Below are positions 25,512 through 38,264 of a stretch of 64,000 bases of DNA, piece after piece. Source of the DNA: Macrobrachium rosenbergii. Its lineage: Eukaryota; Arthropoda; Malacostraca; Decapoda; Palaemonidae. The stretch spans positions 19,390,590-19,454,589 of the forward strand of contig NC_089792.1 in the NCBI RefSeq assembly GCF_040412425.1. Reading direction: 5' to 3'. Under the pieces are notes generated by a model that saw only the letters and a program-made list of their open reading frames with translations, had not been told where the DNA came from and did not search any database. The position numbers were made by a program, and so were the translations under genes. How positions within the stretch are numbered: position 1 is the first letter of the stretch; each line of letters begins with the position of its first letter.

Positions 25512-25774
25512 GTTGGACGAATCGGTAGAGTTCTCGGCTAGCACTCTGCTAGGCCCGAGTTCGAGTCTCCGGTCGGCCAATGAAGAATTAGAGGAATTTA
25601 TTTCTGGTGATAGAAATTCTTTCTCGCTATAATGTGGTTCGGATTCCACAATAAGCTGTAGGTCCCGTTGCTAAATAACCAATTGGTTCTTAGCCACGTA
25701 AAATAAGTCTAATCTCTAGGAGAGCTGTTAATCAGCTCAGTGGTCTGGTTAAACTAAGGTATACTCAACTTAAC
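25512..25774 (+). mobile_element. tRNA-derived SINE S1, copy 1, with perfect TSD
   Basis: The element starts with a tRNA-like head: A box in GAATCGGTAGAGTTCTCGGC and B box in GAGTTCGAGTCTCC. A tRNA-unrelated body follows (AATTTATTTCTGGTGATAGA, GTGGTTCGGATTCCACAATA, GTTAATCAGCTCAGTGGTCT) and it ends GGTATACTCAACTTAAC. It is flanked by perfect 14-bp direct repeats, TTATCCATTTCCTC at 25498-25511 and 25775-25788, the target-site duplication of a LINE-driven insertion. Relatives on the minus strand lie at 45964-46197, 59563-59841 and 62741-63020. Transcription would be by Pol III from the internal boxes. Confidence 0.92.
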
Positions 25775-25788
25775 TTATCCATTTCCTC

Positions 25789-27703
25789 AGCGTGTTTCTG
25801 TTATTGGAATGCAAAGGTTTGATATTTCTCCCTCAAAATTACGTGCAATTTTGCTTCCATAGTGTATTTCTTATGGTTGCACAGATGTGTCTTAAAACTA
25901 TTTAGGGGATTTTTACTTTTTTAAAATTCTTGATCTTTTAGCGTCTTTGTCAGTCAATTAAAAAAATAAAAAATCTTTCCTGAAAGTTTTTTATATAACT
26001 TACTTTTGATACATTATTCGAAATACTACAGAGAAAGTGTCTGTTTGTTCTAAACATATTCATGTGTATTAGAACATGTATTCATAAATATTAAGAGATT
26101 ATAAACAACAGATTTTTGTGAAGCCATGCAATGAAAGTTGCTACTTAATGATTCAGTGAGAAATCATGAAAACTCGTCGCTGTGAACTATATTGGAAATG
26201 GTGAACGTTTTAAATTATATTTGAGATCATGAATGATCGTTGTTTTACAAAATACTTTTAGGCACGTTCGTAAAACAACTTTAACTGCTTGTCGGTTCCG
26301 TTAGCTTTCAGTGGTATTTAACGGTGCTGATAGAGCTAGGGAAATTGAGTTTTTCCGATGCAATTGCGTTAACGGTAATGAATGAACTTTGGTACTTTTT
26401 TTCATTAAATCTCTTTATTGCACTTGTTGTATTTATCAATCTTCTGTTCGGGTTAAGCACAGCCTTATATTTAATTCTTCCCGTATGAATATTTCGTTAA
26501 ACTTTTATTTTTCTCATATAGTTAGTCGTTTCTCTTGGTCACTGCTATATTCATACTTCAACTGTGGAATCGTCGATGAGCTGCAGGAGCAAAAAAAGTG
26601 CCTCATCACCCACTTCATGACTTTCCTTCGTTGTCTCTCTCTCTTTTTGGACTGCCCCATCCATACAGGCAGCTGGAAATCGTTTCAGAGGGTTGGTTCA
26701 AAGAAAAACGATTATATTGGTCACTGCATTTTTCAGTGTGTGTGTTTTGTGGGTGTGTATACAAATGAGTGTGTTTTGTGTAGGCCGAGTATGTTATATA
26801 CGTTTGTACGTATTAAATCCATTTATCGTGTGATATATATATTAGATAATTTGTATGAAGGAATAAACTTTTCTTTTTGCCATTCTGATTCTCATAAGCC
26901 TAGTTCTTCGTTAATGGTATGATTATTTTTCTGTACCCTCATCCTTACGTGTACTTGTGAATTATGATTAAAGAATCCACTTTGTTTCGTTTCCTCGTTA
27001 TTCATGTTTTATGTAGGAATGGACGGGCGGACAGACAGATGCCTGACCTGGGCGGTTGTGTTCGTATTGGTGTCTGGGGAACTAGAAGGTAATCATTTTT
27101 AAAAATTTAGAGTCGGACAGGACGGCCACCCCATGCTCCTGGAAGACAAAGAATAAGTAAAAAAGTGGTACTCGACCCCATAGAAAGCATAAACCTGGCC
27201 TTGGCGATGGTAGATTATGAGAATATGAAAAAACGGACGAAGGTTGAGAGTGGAAACTAGATGGAAAGAGTAACACTGGAATGAAACAGCCTGTGAACAG
27301 AGGAATCGGGAATAGTTGAATTATAGATTTAGTGCATACCTCTTTATTATTTCTAAAAACTCGTATGCAGTGCCAGAAAATCGTCATGCCTAAAGCATGT
27401 CTTTAAATTGAAGAGAACCCATCCAGGAGAAAGAGGGAATGAAGAAGAGAGTGTCAAGACATAATGCAGCACATATGTCAGAACTTCGTTGAACACAGAC
27501 TTTGCCTAATAAAAACAATTGTTCGCAGAGGGAATGGATGCCATGTCGTTGACGATCCGAGTGTCCATTAATTGTAAGCTCAATTAAGTTCAGGAGCATT
27601 GGTACAACATATTGCACTTGTTTACCTTTATGTGATGTTGTTTGAATTAATTCGTTGATATGCGGGACTGAGTATTCGTGTCTACACGAAAAGACCGAAT
27701 TTT
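25789..27703. other. No recognisable gene, 1.9 kb
   Basis: The longest open frame that is not repeat-derived (26389-26922, 177 codons, plus) lies here. It begins at a TTG, is rich in Phe, Tyr, Ile and Cys, and shows no domain, signal or splice structure, so I do not call it. Minus-strand frames at 27082-27387 and 27390-27617 are equally featureless. Confidence 0.5.
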
Positions 27704-27740
27704 AAATATATATATATATATATATATGTGTGTATATATT

Positions 27741-27813
<73 letters not shown>
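27704..27813. repeat. (AT)n microsatellite
   Basis: AT tract with a GTGTGTATATATTTAAAT interruption near 27727-27744. Confidence 0.95.
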
Positions 27814-28392
27814 AATAAACACATGATTTACAATTTAAGTACCCAGATAACATGGATAAGACTGATCGATTCTAACTTTGAGTACAGTATGGATTCGTCC
27901 TGAATATGTACGAGATAGTCCATCTTCTTCGTCTTCTTCCTTTTCTCAGCTAATCATGGATAAGGTCGCTGATCTTAATTAGCCTAACTCTTGTTACATC
28001 TCGAATGACTCAGCTTATTATTTGTGAAAGTCCATCTTCCTCCTCCAACTGTTTCTTCTTTCTGACTCAATCCTTTGTTTGGGTCATGTTCCTGGATGCC
28101 GTTCCTGAGCTATCCACTCCCTATGTTATCTATCTCGAATGACAAATTGGGTTGTCCTTTGTTTTGTGTCTTGCATCTCTCAATTCACCCATTCATAAAG
28201 ATATAAAATGACTATGAAGACATGCCACTCTGGTCTCCTCCAGACTGTTTCTACACCAAACCCCTGACTCCCTTCATATTTCTCAAACCCACTTCCCGTA
28301 CAGTGCAGTAACTTTTATTCTCTCGAGAACTTACCGTCTGTGCTTACATTTCAACAGTCCTCATTGCTGATAGCATTAACATGTTTGCTATA
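27814..28392. other. No recognisable gene
   Basis: Pyrimidine-rich on the plus strand. Short phrases recur loosely (GTCCATCTTC at about 27918 and 28030; CATCTCGAATGAC-like at about 27999 and 28133), hinting at an old internal duplication. Confidence 0.4.
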
Positions 28393-28451
28393 CCGCTGGT
28401 CAGCGAAGTCAAGCAGCAGTGGGTCTGTTCAGTACTGGATGCGTGACGTCA
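28393..28451 (+). pseudogene. 5S rRNA-derived fragment (SINE3-like or 5S pseudogene)
   Basis: CAGCGAAGTCAAGCAGCAG, then GTTCAGTACTGGATGCGTGA, match the internal control region of animal 5S rRNA. The 5S A box is AAGTCAAGCAGC, the intermediate element GGTCAGTA (here GTTCAGTA), and the C box GGATGGGTGA (here GGATGCGTGA), all with correct order and spacing. The 5' half of 5S and its 3' terminal helix strand are missing, so this is no functional gene. It may be the head of a 5S-derived SINE or a retroposed fragment; the sequence downstream to about 28570 has no partner in this window. Confidence 0.7.
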
Positions 28452-28654
28452 AATAAAACCGTCGAAGATCCATAGGAAGGGCTTTTAACGAGCAACCTCA
28501 CCTCGTAAGCACTGGGTGGAAACCTTAGGTTAACACATTTAGGGGATACCCACTCGAAGGGGAAAAATTGTATTGTATATAATGTTAACGTTTAAGCACT
28601 TCATTTCTGTCTTGGATACAACAGGTGATTTTTTACCTTTCATTTTTAGCAACC

Positions 28655-29070
28655 GCTAAATATTTATCTTCAAAAGAGCACCCAATTACCGTAACATTTT
28701 TTCCAGACAAAGCTGAAAAAAAAAATTTACAAATAATTGGACAGAATGAGAGATCTGGTATTGTTCTACCAGCGTTTTGTTTTTGACAACACGAAATCGA
28801 ACTAAGTGGAAGAAGGGAGGATCTCTCGATCTATGTATGTGCCCGTGTGAAGCCCTTTCGTTGTTTTACAGGTGGGCGTTATCGTGTTAATTGGATGGTT
28901 TTGAATAGAGGCGTTCATAGCCCCATATGTCTCTGATCCTTTTGATGTTGTTTTCATGAAAGTAGTCGTAGGCGCTTCCTGCTGTGTCGAAAGTTTGTTG
29001 AATGTAGTCGTTTTCTTCATTCTGGTCCTTTATTTTGTGCCTCTGCGGTTGTGGTCTCCCTCGTGTTGTT
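28655..29070 (-). repeat. Unnamed interspersed repeat R4, copy 2
   Basis: Partner of 20501-20890, with the shared blocks in the same order. The minus-strand frame ending at 28802 is open for 72 codons and contains IQNHPINTITPTCKTTKG, and a second open frame lies beside it (28887-29132). This copy therefore keeps more coding appearance than the first. It could be the 3' part of a transposable-element protein, but I do not recognise the family. Confidence 0.65.
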
Positions 29071-29302
29071 TTATTTTGCTCCTTTATCGACGCGTTTGAG
29101 AGTGAGGGGCCCTTTTGTGTTCCTTTACCCACCTAGCTGTTGATTCTTTTGTGTTCATTCGTGCGTGTGTTTGTGAATTTGGGTGCTTTTCGATTCCTTT
29201 GCTCTTCTCGGTGTGTTAAGGCAAACTACTAGAGAGCGCTGTTTTCTACTTTGTACACTGTTAGAGTTAACAATTCTTTTAGTGGTTCTGAAAAAGATCA
29301 TG

Positions 29303-29304
<2 letters not shown>

Positions 29305-29369
<65 letters not shown>
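29305..29369. repeat. (CT)n microsatellite
   Basis: Perfect CT tract of about 32 units. Confidence 0.97.
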
Positions 29370-29373
<4 letters not shown>

Positions 29374-29662
29374 GTAAAACTTGGCTAGCGTGAGGGACGT
29401 TCAAGAATGTAACACCTCACAGAGGGATATAGAATAAATATGCTAAATGGAAAATCTAAAGAAATTTTTGTAATTTATATTAAAAAGTAAGCTCAGCAAC
29501 AGAAAGTGGTTATAAACGCAGAGGGAAAGCTAATATTCTTGTCACTACAGTAGACGAAAAAATTATGTATTCAAGAGCTACTGTAAGTGTAAGAGAGAGA
29601 GAGAGGTAGATAAGAGAGATGAAATAAGAGAAAGATATATAGATATATATAAAGGACAAACT
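29370..29662. other. No recognisable gene; short GA run
   Basis: Anonymous sequence ending with GAGAGAGAGAGAG near 29593 and several AGATATATA units. Confidence 0.5.
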
Positions 29663-29664
29663 AT

Positions 29665-29708
<44 letters not shown>

Positions 29709-29823
29709 CTATTATATATATCATATATTTGTCACATTCATTGATATAGCTGTACAATACTGATGAAATAAAAGTCCACCGTCCCCACGGGACAAATCAA
29801 CTAAAAAAATATATGTAAATATA

Positions 29824-29912
<89 letters not shown>
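29663..29912. repeat. Two (AT)n tracts
   Basis: AT tracts at 29663-29707 and 29828-29912 are separated by about 120 bp of anonymous sequence. Confidence 0.93.
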
Positions 29913-29914
<2 letters not shown>

Positions 29915-31046
29915 ATTAATTACAAACCCGCTCTTATTATGTACATTTTTTTTTTTATTAATTGTAATCGTGTAACGTATGGAAACGTTAAATCTCTTCG
30001 TTAATCTTTCGACGTTTGCGGGTAGATCTTCATGTTCCCAATTTCTGTCATATCTTCCTTATTATCTTTTTGAGGTTCGTTTACTTCATACTGCATTTTA
30101 ATTTAATGAAGGTTTTACATTTTGTAAACAATGTGTTGCTGAGGTGTATTATATATGGTGACTTTTTCAACCCAGTGACATGCATTTTTGCTGTTTTATC
30201 AAACCAAGTTTGAAACATGTCCTCTTCATCAGTTTTATCCTTTTTTATTCATACTTTCCACACACACCTCACCTTATGCCTTCCCGACCACCCTACCACA
30301 GCATTCCAGTTTTGCTTTTCTCTGTATTCATCATTGATAAATGGTATACCTTTACCGCAGATAAGCAACCTCTTTATCCGTGTAACATGAACCTGGATCC
30401 TTACTGGAATCTTTCAAACTGTAGTATTTCAGCGTACCATATAACCACCATTAGTTCTCTCATGCTTCATCATACAACATACGTTCCTCATTTAGTTTAT
30501 TCCTACAGAAGTGTCCCTTATTCCTTCCGGAAATTCAAATGCATATTCACAATATAAAATTTCTAGGGCTTAATTTAAGGTGTTGAATAGCAAAGAGAAA
30601 TACACATTGTTGTGTACGTGTATGGATTTTTCCTTGTCATAATTTCCTTTTTTAAGAAGTTTATGATGCCAGGAGACCTGTAAAACCCAGAACGCAGGCA
30701 GATCTACTAACCCTGTGAAAATTCTGTACAACCGTTTGTAAAACTATGGATAATTGAGATTAATGTGAATTGCCAAGAGTGCGTAACTTCATTTAGCGTG
30801 GAAATGATAAAAACATATTTATGTTATATTTTGGAATTTTCAGCAGTTTGAAGATCGGTAGTAAAGATTATCAGAAAGAATGCCAGCAATTTGCGACAAG
30901 CGTTACCTTTTTATTCAAGCACGTCAGCTACACGAAATGGAAAAATAGAGGGGATAAATCTGCCACCAGATAAGTTACACCACCATGAGGCCGGAATTCT
31001 CAGTAATAAATAGAATGCAAAGGAATGTTAGGTATCCTGGCAATAA

Positions 31047-31050
<4 letters not shown>
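29913..31050. other. No recognisable gene, 1.1 kb
   Basis: A 125-codon open frame (30180-30557, plus) is rich in Ser, Tyr, His and Phe with no motif and is not called. A T-run lies at 29946-29957. Confidence 0.5.

Positions 31051-31101
<51 letters not shown>
31051..31101. repeat. (CT)n microsatellite
   Basis: Perfect CT tract of about 25 units. Confidence 0.97.
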
Positions 31102-31104
<3 letters not shown>

Positions 31105-31151
31105 TTTTATTAGCATAAATATTTCTTCATAGGTAATAGGTGGCACTCACA

Positions 31152-32001
<850 letters not shown>

Positions 32002-33180
32002 TGTGTAAATGGAAATGTAAAAATAACGCTTTTTTTTTGGTATTATTTTACCTTTTAAGTAATGAACTTATCAACAAATTCTACCAACCTGTATGAGAGA
32101 TGTTGAAAACATTCAGCCAACCAGATGAGAAACGCTACATCTAGACGTATTTGAAGACATTTGCAAAGACATCCGACCTAAGAGCTGAAATTAACCTCAC
32201 GCGGCGATATTAGGTCAAGTGACCCCAATATTGGAAGGCGGTATTGTGTTTCGGGGATGAGGTCGTTATGGCTTGCTTGAATGTGGGTAGCAGAATTAAT
32301 AGCGTCTGACACAAGATGGGGCGTCATCGAGTTTAGCTTTCAGTGGAAAGGTGTCATTAAAATAGATCTCGAAGGTTTATTTTGTGTTACTGATTAATTT
32401 GGCAAACGGGATTTTGGTTGCATCGAGTCCCTCATGTTGTTATTCATTTGAAGAACAGAATGATAAAATATAAATTTAAACCTTTAGCATAACACCATCA
32501 ACTTATGTTTGAGAGGATCTAACCGAGTCTGAAATCCCTGTATTTGAAGGGTTCAATTACTCTCGAAGCGGTATTTTTAGATTTCCATCTGCAGCTAAAT
32601 CTGATAATGCTTCGTGAGCTGAATAATGGAATGTATGATGAACTGGTGATTTATAGGCCTAGTAGGACGGCTTACGTGTTAACTGAGAAGGCTTCCTTTA
32701 TCCGCTGTAATCTACCGTAGATTCTGGATCACTCTCATTCTAATCATTGATTCACCTCCACAGAAATCCCATAAGAAACTGATTCCTATAAAACAAAATT
32801 GCTTCTTGAATGTGTAGTTCTAACTGATTAAAAGAATCTTTAGAATAAGATTTAGGTATTCCTTAATCCTTCTGTTACTAGGGTTTAAAATAACATGACA
32901 CTATTAAATGCAAGAAAAACACTTCGAGACTATAAGTATTATTTTGCTCATTATTTTAATAAAAATAATTTCTGATATATGAATGTTTGGTCTGATGACC
33001 TGGCACAAGAACTGTTCGGTCACTTAGTACATATAATTTCTTACGTAATTATCCAAATGTTCATGAACTTGAAAACTAAACTTTCACAAAACACTATGTT
33101 TATGTCGATAAAACAAGCAGACTTTGGAGAGTGGAATAAAACTTCATATAAACGCAATTTCTAAGAAATTTCATTTCCCA
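32002..33180. other. No recognisable gene, 1.2 kb
   Basis: Anonymous sequence with no open frame beyond 61 codons and no repeat partner seen. Confidence 0.5.
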
Positions 33181-33540
33181 TTCCCCGCTAGGGGGTTAGT
33201 GCCATTAGTGTACCTCGCGAGGTGCACTGTAGGCATTACTAAAGGGTGTTTTCAGCGTCCCTTTGGCCCTTAACTTTGTCCACTTTTTAGCATTTTACTT
33301 TACTTCTATTACCGCATTCTTTATGCAGTCTTGCTGTCTAACACTTCTAACTGTTGCTTCTTCGTGCAGCTGTGGGGTTTCTTCCAGTTCCACTTGCAGA
33401 TCCTCGTACTTCACCTATATTTTCCGTATCTTTGTATGCTGCTGCCCAACCCTCCCAACTGACTATTTTCACTGTCTTGAGCGCCGAATGGCCTAACGTG
33501 CCCCAGTGCTTGGCTTGTTAGCCTAAATTTCATAAATTAA
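33181..33540 (+). repeat. Interspersed repeat R1, copy 2
   Basis: Same family and orientation as 3057-3360: it starts CCCCGCTAGGGGG, contains GGTGCACTGTAGGCATTACT and CGTCCCTTTGGCCC, and ends TTAGCCTAAATTTCATAAAT. The central part has diverged more than the ends. Confidence 0.7.
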
Positions 33541-34305
33541 ATCAACTCAGTCATTTCCCAGACCTGCATGAATCTAAGTTTTACAAGCCAGCGACCAAAA
33601 CACACGTCTGTATATCTCTGCACCGTCCTTTGCATACAGATTAATTACAGTAGCTTTATGATAACAGACAAAGGACTGGGATCGTGATCGAAGAGCCATA
33701 TAATATCTCCTGAACGATAGGAGATCTTTTCATCCAATCTTTCCACCTACTCTCCCTTTCTAAAAGGAGAACTTTTTCATCTTTCGATTCTCGGCGGCGT
33801 CGATTATTTTTGCTATTTGCGACAACAATTGGATATAAAAAAAGTCTACTTCGTATTGATTGCTTTCTTTCCCTCCAGGTTGATATTCTAAAATAAGTGA
33901 ACTTTCCAAGAATCATGTTAGCTGCTGAATGGCCTTGATTGTCTGACGGATGGGGGAGTTTTATTCCAGGAATGTCACTGATGTATTTAAGGGCGCTCAA
34001 GAATGAGATAGTGTCATGGACATGGCTCACGCATTTTCCCGCCACCCTCATGAAAATCCTCTAATAATTGATATTCATCGTGCGAGACTGTGTTGGAAAA
34101 TTTAATGGGCTAGGTGCATTGCCTTGTATAGTTGTTGCTAGGCCAAAAGTTGCTAAATTCTCATGTAATAACATTCATTTCACAAAAGTGACTTCTATAC
34201 CAAGATATTGTCCTTTTTAAGATCTATACAACTACTTTTGTACTTCAAAATTCTGAATGCCCATCAGAGACGAACGACCATGGTTAACTCTGAGAGATTC
34301 TGTTC

Positions 34306-34309
<4 letters not shown>
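33541..34309. other. Open 131-codon minus-strand frame, unassigned
   Basis: Between 33656 and 34051 the minus strand is open from an ATG. The first 55 residues (including SHVHDTISFLSALKYISDI) have balanced composition, while the rest is Arg/Lys/Glu/Ser-rich. No domain is recognisable, and I see neither a second copy nor convincing splice sites. It could be chance, a transposable-element remnant or an exon. Confidence 0.2.

Positions 34310-34375
<66 letters not shown>
34310..34375. repeat. (CT)n microsatellite
   Basis: Perfect CT tract of about 33 units. Confidence 0.97.
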
Positions 34376-34376
<1 letters not shown>

Positions 34377-36361
34377 AACGAAACTAAGTACTCTGAAAGT
34401 GAATTTCTGAATTACGAGAACTCTAGAAAAATTAACTGTCTATATTTTGGTACGAAAACACTTCAAAGTGTTAACGTAAGTTCATATCCAACACATAGCC
34501 TGTACACATGAGAAAAATGATGAGAGGAAAAAGAAGAGCACTTTGGCCAGATAAACTTAGAATTAAATTTAATGACTGATGGTTAAATGGCAGAGTAATT
34601 TGGTTGGACCTATTAGCTTATTTGGCACTCAGTATTCATTAAGTCTGCGAATAAAGTGACACACCACTTACGAATATTGAAGGCACTCAGATTATTCTGG
34701 CATAATATGGAGTAATTTCATATGGATATTACTATGATTATGTGTAGTGCAGAACGGTAAAATGCACTTGAAAGAACAAACATCAATTCCTTAATGCTAC
34801 AAATTATGAATGTTATGGGTTTGCGTAGAGGTTGGATATCAGCCCACTAAATATAGACTAATAAACAAAGGTACCATTGTTGAACAATATTATTATTGAC
34901 AATTATTCCTCATATGTTAAGGCATCAAAGTGACCGTATCAGGAAATAAATCGATACTGCAAACAGCAATGTCAGCATTTTACAACATAATAATGGTATA
35001 GTTCAGAGTAAGTGATAATAAAGAAAACAGAATAATAGCTTGCCAATACTAAAGTAATGGTAATGGAACATTTATTTGCAAAAGAAAAAAAATACTTGTG
35101 TTGTGAGGGTAACTACTTATGTGAAAATACTAGCTGAAGACCTGAATTGGTTAGCACTTTTTAGAGCCAAAGGTAAAAAAATGTCATATTGTTACAGTAT
35201 ATATATATTTATTAGGTCACAGCCCTATATGGAAAATATTTATAAGAAGAATTAATTTTGTAGTTGTTTACCTTCAAATTTCATTCTTTTTAATACATTT
35301 AAAGTAAATGGTGATCAGATTTAACGTATTCATATTTTGCTGTAGTCATAAAGTTTTTCTGGCATTTTCTTTTCATAATCTTTAGTTGTTTTTCATCTAC
35401 CTATAGCGTAGTTAAACCATAATTCACCAAGCAACAAATCCTGGTGAAATTCCATTTCATCTTTAACAAATCCTTACTGGGCGCGATGTTTGATTATCAA
35501 TTTTCCTTGTTCTAGGATCTAGTGCCCCCATAGTAATTTCTGAGGACGCCTTTCAACCCCAGCTAACCTCAGTAGAGTAATCTTAGCCATTGTGCCCATT
35601 TAGATTTCCCTTCTAGGACTGTACACACGTAAGTCGCAGGTGAACGACTGTAGTCGCGCGGCTACCTTAGTGTGAGGTCGTGGCTTTGGAAATTCATCGT
35701 AAGTGGCAAGATACCAATAGATTATTCAAGTTCAATATTTTTGGAAAAATGCTCCATGTCATTATACCTCTCCATGTTCCATTGTATTTCAGTGAGAAAA
35801 AGAACAGTTAAGTCTCATGACTTTGCTGCATTCTGTTGCATGTTGAAGGTGCTTCTGGTAAAGTCCTATAATTGTTAACTGTCGCAGTTGTAAACTATTC
35901 TTTGCCGTGCCTGATGAGTAAAAGCTGTTTTCAATTTCAAATTGTTGCTGTTCATTATAAAAAGAATAACTTTCGCAAGAATTTAAAAAATTCAGTTCTG
36001 GGGGTGTAGAAATTTGTTATACCTTGATTTTTATCTTTTATTTTAACCTGTTACATGTGTATGGACAACTATAGACTTTTCTAGTATTTTTATATAGAGA
36101 GTATGTCACTGCAAATGCAGTGACCCTATAACTTAACTACTAACGCTCGTATGGCAGACTGCGTGCGTAATATGGAAGATGTAACAGTAACTAAGTTATA
36201 TAATTGTGTAATTTTCTCGGTTATGAAACCACGGGTCACCTGAATTGAAGGACGCTTAAGAACTGTGCACGGGAATTCTGTATGGAGTAAAAGACAGTAT
36301 ACAAAGAGGGTAAAATTACAGAAATGATACAGTAGACAGTGCACTGAATATACATGCTGAA
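34376..36361. other. No recognisable gene, 2 kb
   Basis: AT-rich anonymous sequence with no open frame beyond 84 codons (the 34257-34511 frame crosses the CT tract) and no repeat partner noted. Confidence 0.5.
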
Positions 36362-36396
36362 TCTTCTTCTTCTTCTTCTTCTTCTTCTTCTTCTTC
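36362..36396. repeat. (TTC)n microsatellite
   Basis: About eleven TTC units, 20 bp upstream of a long inverted repeat. Confidence 0.95.
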
Positions 36397-36416
36397 CTAT
36401 TTTTATATGGGGTCAT

Positions 36417-36543
36417 ATGCTGAATGTGCTCATCATTTATATACCAATGGTTTCTTCCAGTGACTGTCTTTCTTGGGCATGTTCAAGAAAGACAGTCACT
36501 GGAAGAAGCCATTGGTGTATAAACTGATGGATACATTCAGCAT
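36417..36543. repeat. Long inverted repeat (foldback F1)
   Basis: ATGCTGAATGT at the left edge pairs with ACATTCAGCAT at the right. TTCTTCCAGTGACTGTCTTT pairs with AAAGACAGTCACTGGAAGAA around an 8-9 base loop at about 36476-36483. Arms are about 59 bp with a few mismatches. If transcribed it would form a long stem-loop. It has no coding capacity; a MITE or a segmental inverted duplication are both possible. Confidence 0.88.
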
Positions 36544-36996
36544 GTATAGCCTATAATGTGACCTAAGAAAAGAGCTAAAACTGTCAAGTAATCCATTAAG
36601 GTATTGAAATCAAAGACTATTGAGTTGCGATCTATTTGGTTAGTTGCAGCTTTCTTTCGAATATAACTGTTGATTGTTTGTATGGGTAAAGATTAGTGTA
36701 ACATAACAGGAGCAACTAAGATGTATTAGTACGTCTTGTTTCACTCAGTGACCATAAATTTGATAAACTCACGTCCGTCTCGTAATTTTCATGGAAAATC
36801 TCCCGGTTTCTGCTAATCATACTTCTAAGATGTCAGCTGGTTCTTATTTCAGAATTTTCACGGATATAGCTACACTGCTACTATGTAAACAATGTAGTTC
36901 CATCGTACGGTTGTCTTAATGGTAGCCATGCGATAATAGATGACTTACCTGTCAGCATAAAGGTAAATAAATAGATCAGTATAGCACCTTGATTGA

Positions 36997-36998
<2 letters not shown>

Positions 36999-37064
<66 letters not shown>

Positions 37065-37075
37065 GTGTGTGTTGT
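36999..37075. repeat. (AT)n-(GT)n microsatellite
   Basis: AT 36999-37058 followed by GT-rich units. Confidence 0.95.
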
Positions 37076-37104
37076 GTGTGTTTGACACATATGGCGGTTT
37101 TTAT

Positions 37105-37450
37105 ATTCGAACATTAAGCCATAAATGCCCCCTTAATGGACCCCCTTTTGCAGAAAACGTCCACAACATTAGGTACTTCATGCATCTGCACAGAAAGCTA
37201 ATTATCAGTATGGTGAAGCCCTTGCACACAGTCCACCATTAACGTCTATTTTGCACGTATACTTTGCCTGTATTTTGAGTCCTTTTTATTCCAATGTCTC
37301 TATTACTAAGTGTTAAACCCTTTCTAGGCATTCCTCTCCTTCCCTCTATTAATTCCATGTTGTACACTTTTCATCAATTTATTATCTTCCTTATTCCACA
37401 AGATCTAACTAACTCAAACCACTGACCATCCTTTTACCTATGCTAACCTT
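37105..37450 (-). mobile_element. Antisense LINE 3' relic (family L1a, weak)
   Basis: On the minus strand scraps such as VRSCGIRKIINKLMK and GINRGKERNA precede a tail that shares the DNA phrases TTGCACGT and TCCACAACAT with 55880-56160. It is heavily decayed, with approximate boundaries. The family call rests on shared order, not on a long alignment. Confidence 0.35.
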
Positions 37451-37540
37451 TTTCCACTCCTAAGTATCTGTAATTCATACTGTATCACTTATTCTCATGC
37501 CACATATACTACCTAATTCATCTTTAAATCTTCTACATTT

Positions 37541-37927
37541 TAGTTTTCTGTAAAAGAAAACTACTGAGATGGCTATTTGTCTGTCCGTCCGCACCTTTTC
37601 TGTCCGCCCTCGGATCTTAAAAACTACCGAGGCTTGAGGGCTGCAAATTGGTATGTTGATCATCCACCTTCCAATCATCAAACATACCAAATTGTAGCCC
37701 TCTAGCCTCAGTGGTTTTTATTTTATGTAAGGTTAAAGTTAGTCATGATCGTGCGTCTGGCACTGCTATACGTGCCAATAACACAGGCCACCACTGGGCC
37801 GTGGCTGAAAGTTTCATGGGCGGCGGCTGAGAGTTTCATGGGCCGTGGCTGAGAGTTTCATACAGCATTAAACGTTGTACAGAAAACTGGATTGCGCCGA
37901 AGAAACTTCGGCGCGTTTTTTACTTGT
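37541..37927 (+). repeat. Structured interspersed repeat R2, copy 2
   Basis: Partner of 8833-9163 with the same start hairpin, inner inverted repeat and terminal GCGCCGAAG-aaa-CTTCGGCGC hairpin with T-run. It is longer than copy 1, partly because a block like GGGCCGTGGCTGAGAGTTTC is repeated three times in tandem (about 37796-37862) where copy 1 has one to two degenerate units. Confidence 0.78.
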
Positions 37928-38264
37928 TTTCCTTTCATTTACAGTCAGAATTCCCATACAGGAGAGTTAGGTCAACAGTGTGTTCATAAATTCAAGTTTC
38001 ACCCTCTTTCTTTTACACAGATCTTAGAGTATCACCAACATTGTCCTTGATTTATTATATTTGGTTGCTATCCGTTTGGCATTTGTTTGGTCCGTTTTTT
38101 AGCTTTCTTGAATAACTTGTTCCTCTGTGTCTTAATTTTTTTAATAGGTATGTTTTCAGTTTCATCTTAAAATCTCTAAGTAAAAAAAAGAACTTTCACT
38201 AAAAAGCCACGTAAGTATAATTGATTCACTACGTTTTAATCAAGGCGAGAGAGAGTAAACTTTT
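37928..38264. other. No recognisable gene
   Basis: Anonymous spacer. Confidence 0.5.

Noticed and set aside
26389..26922. Plus-strand open frame of 177 codons
   Set aside because: It starts at TTG rather than ATG, has the Phe/Tyr/Ile/Cys-rich composition expected from AT-rich DNA, and shows no domain, signal peptide or splice structure.
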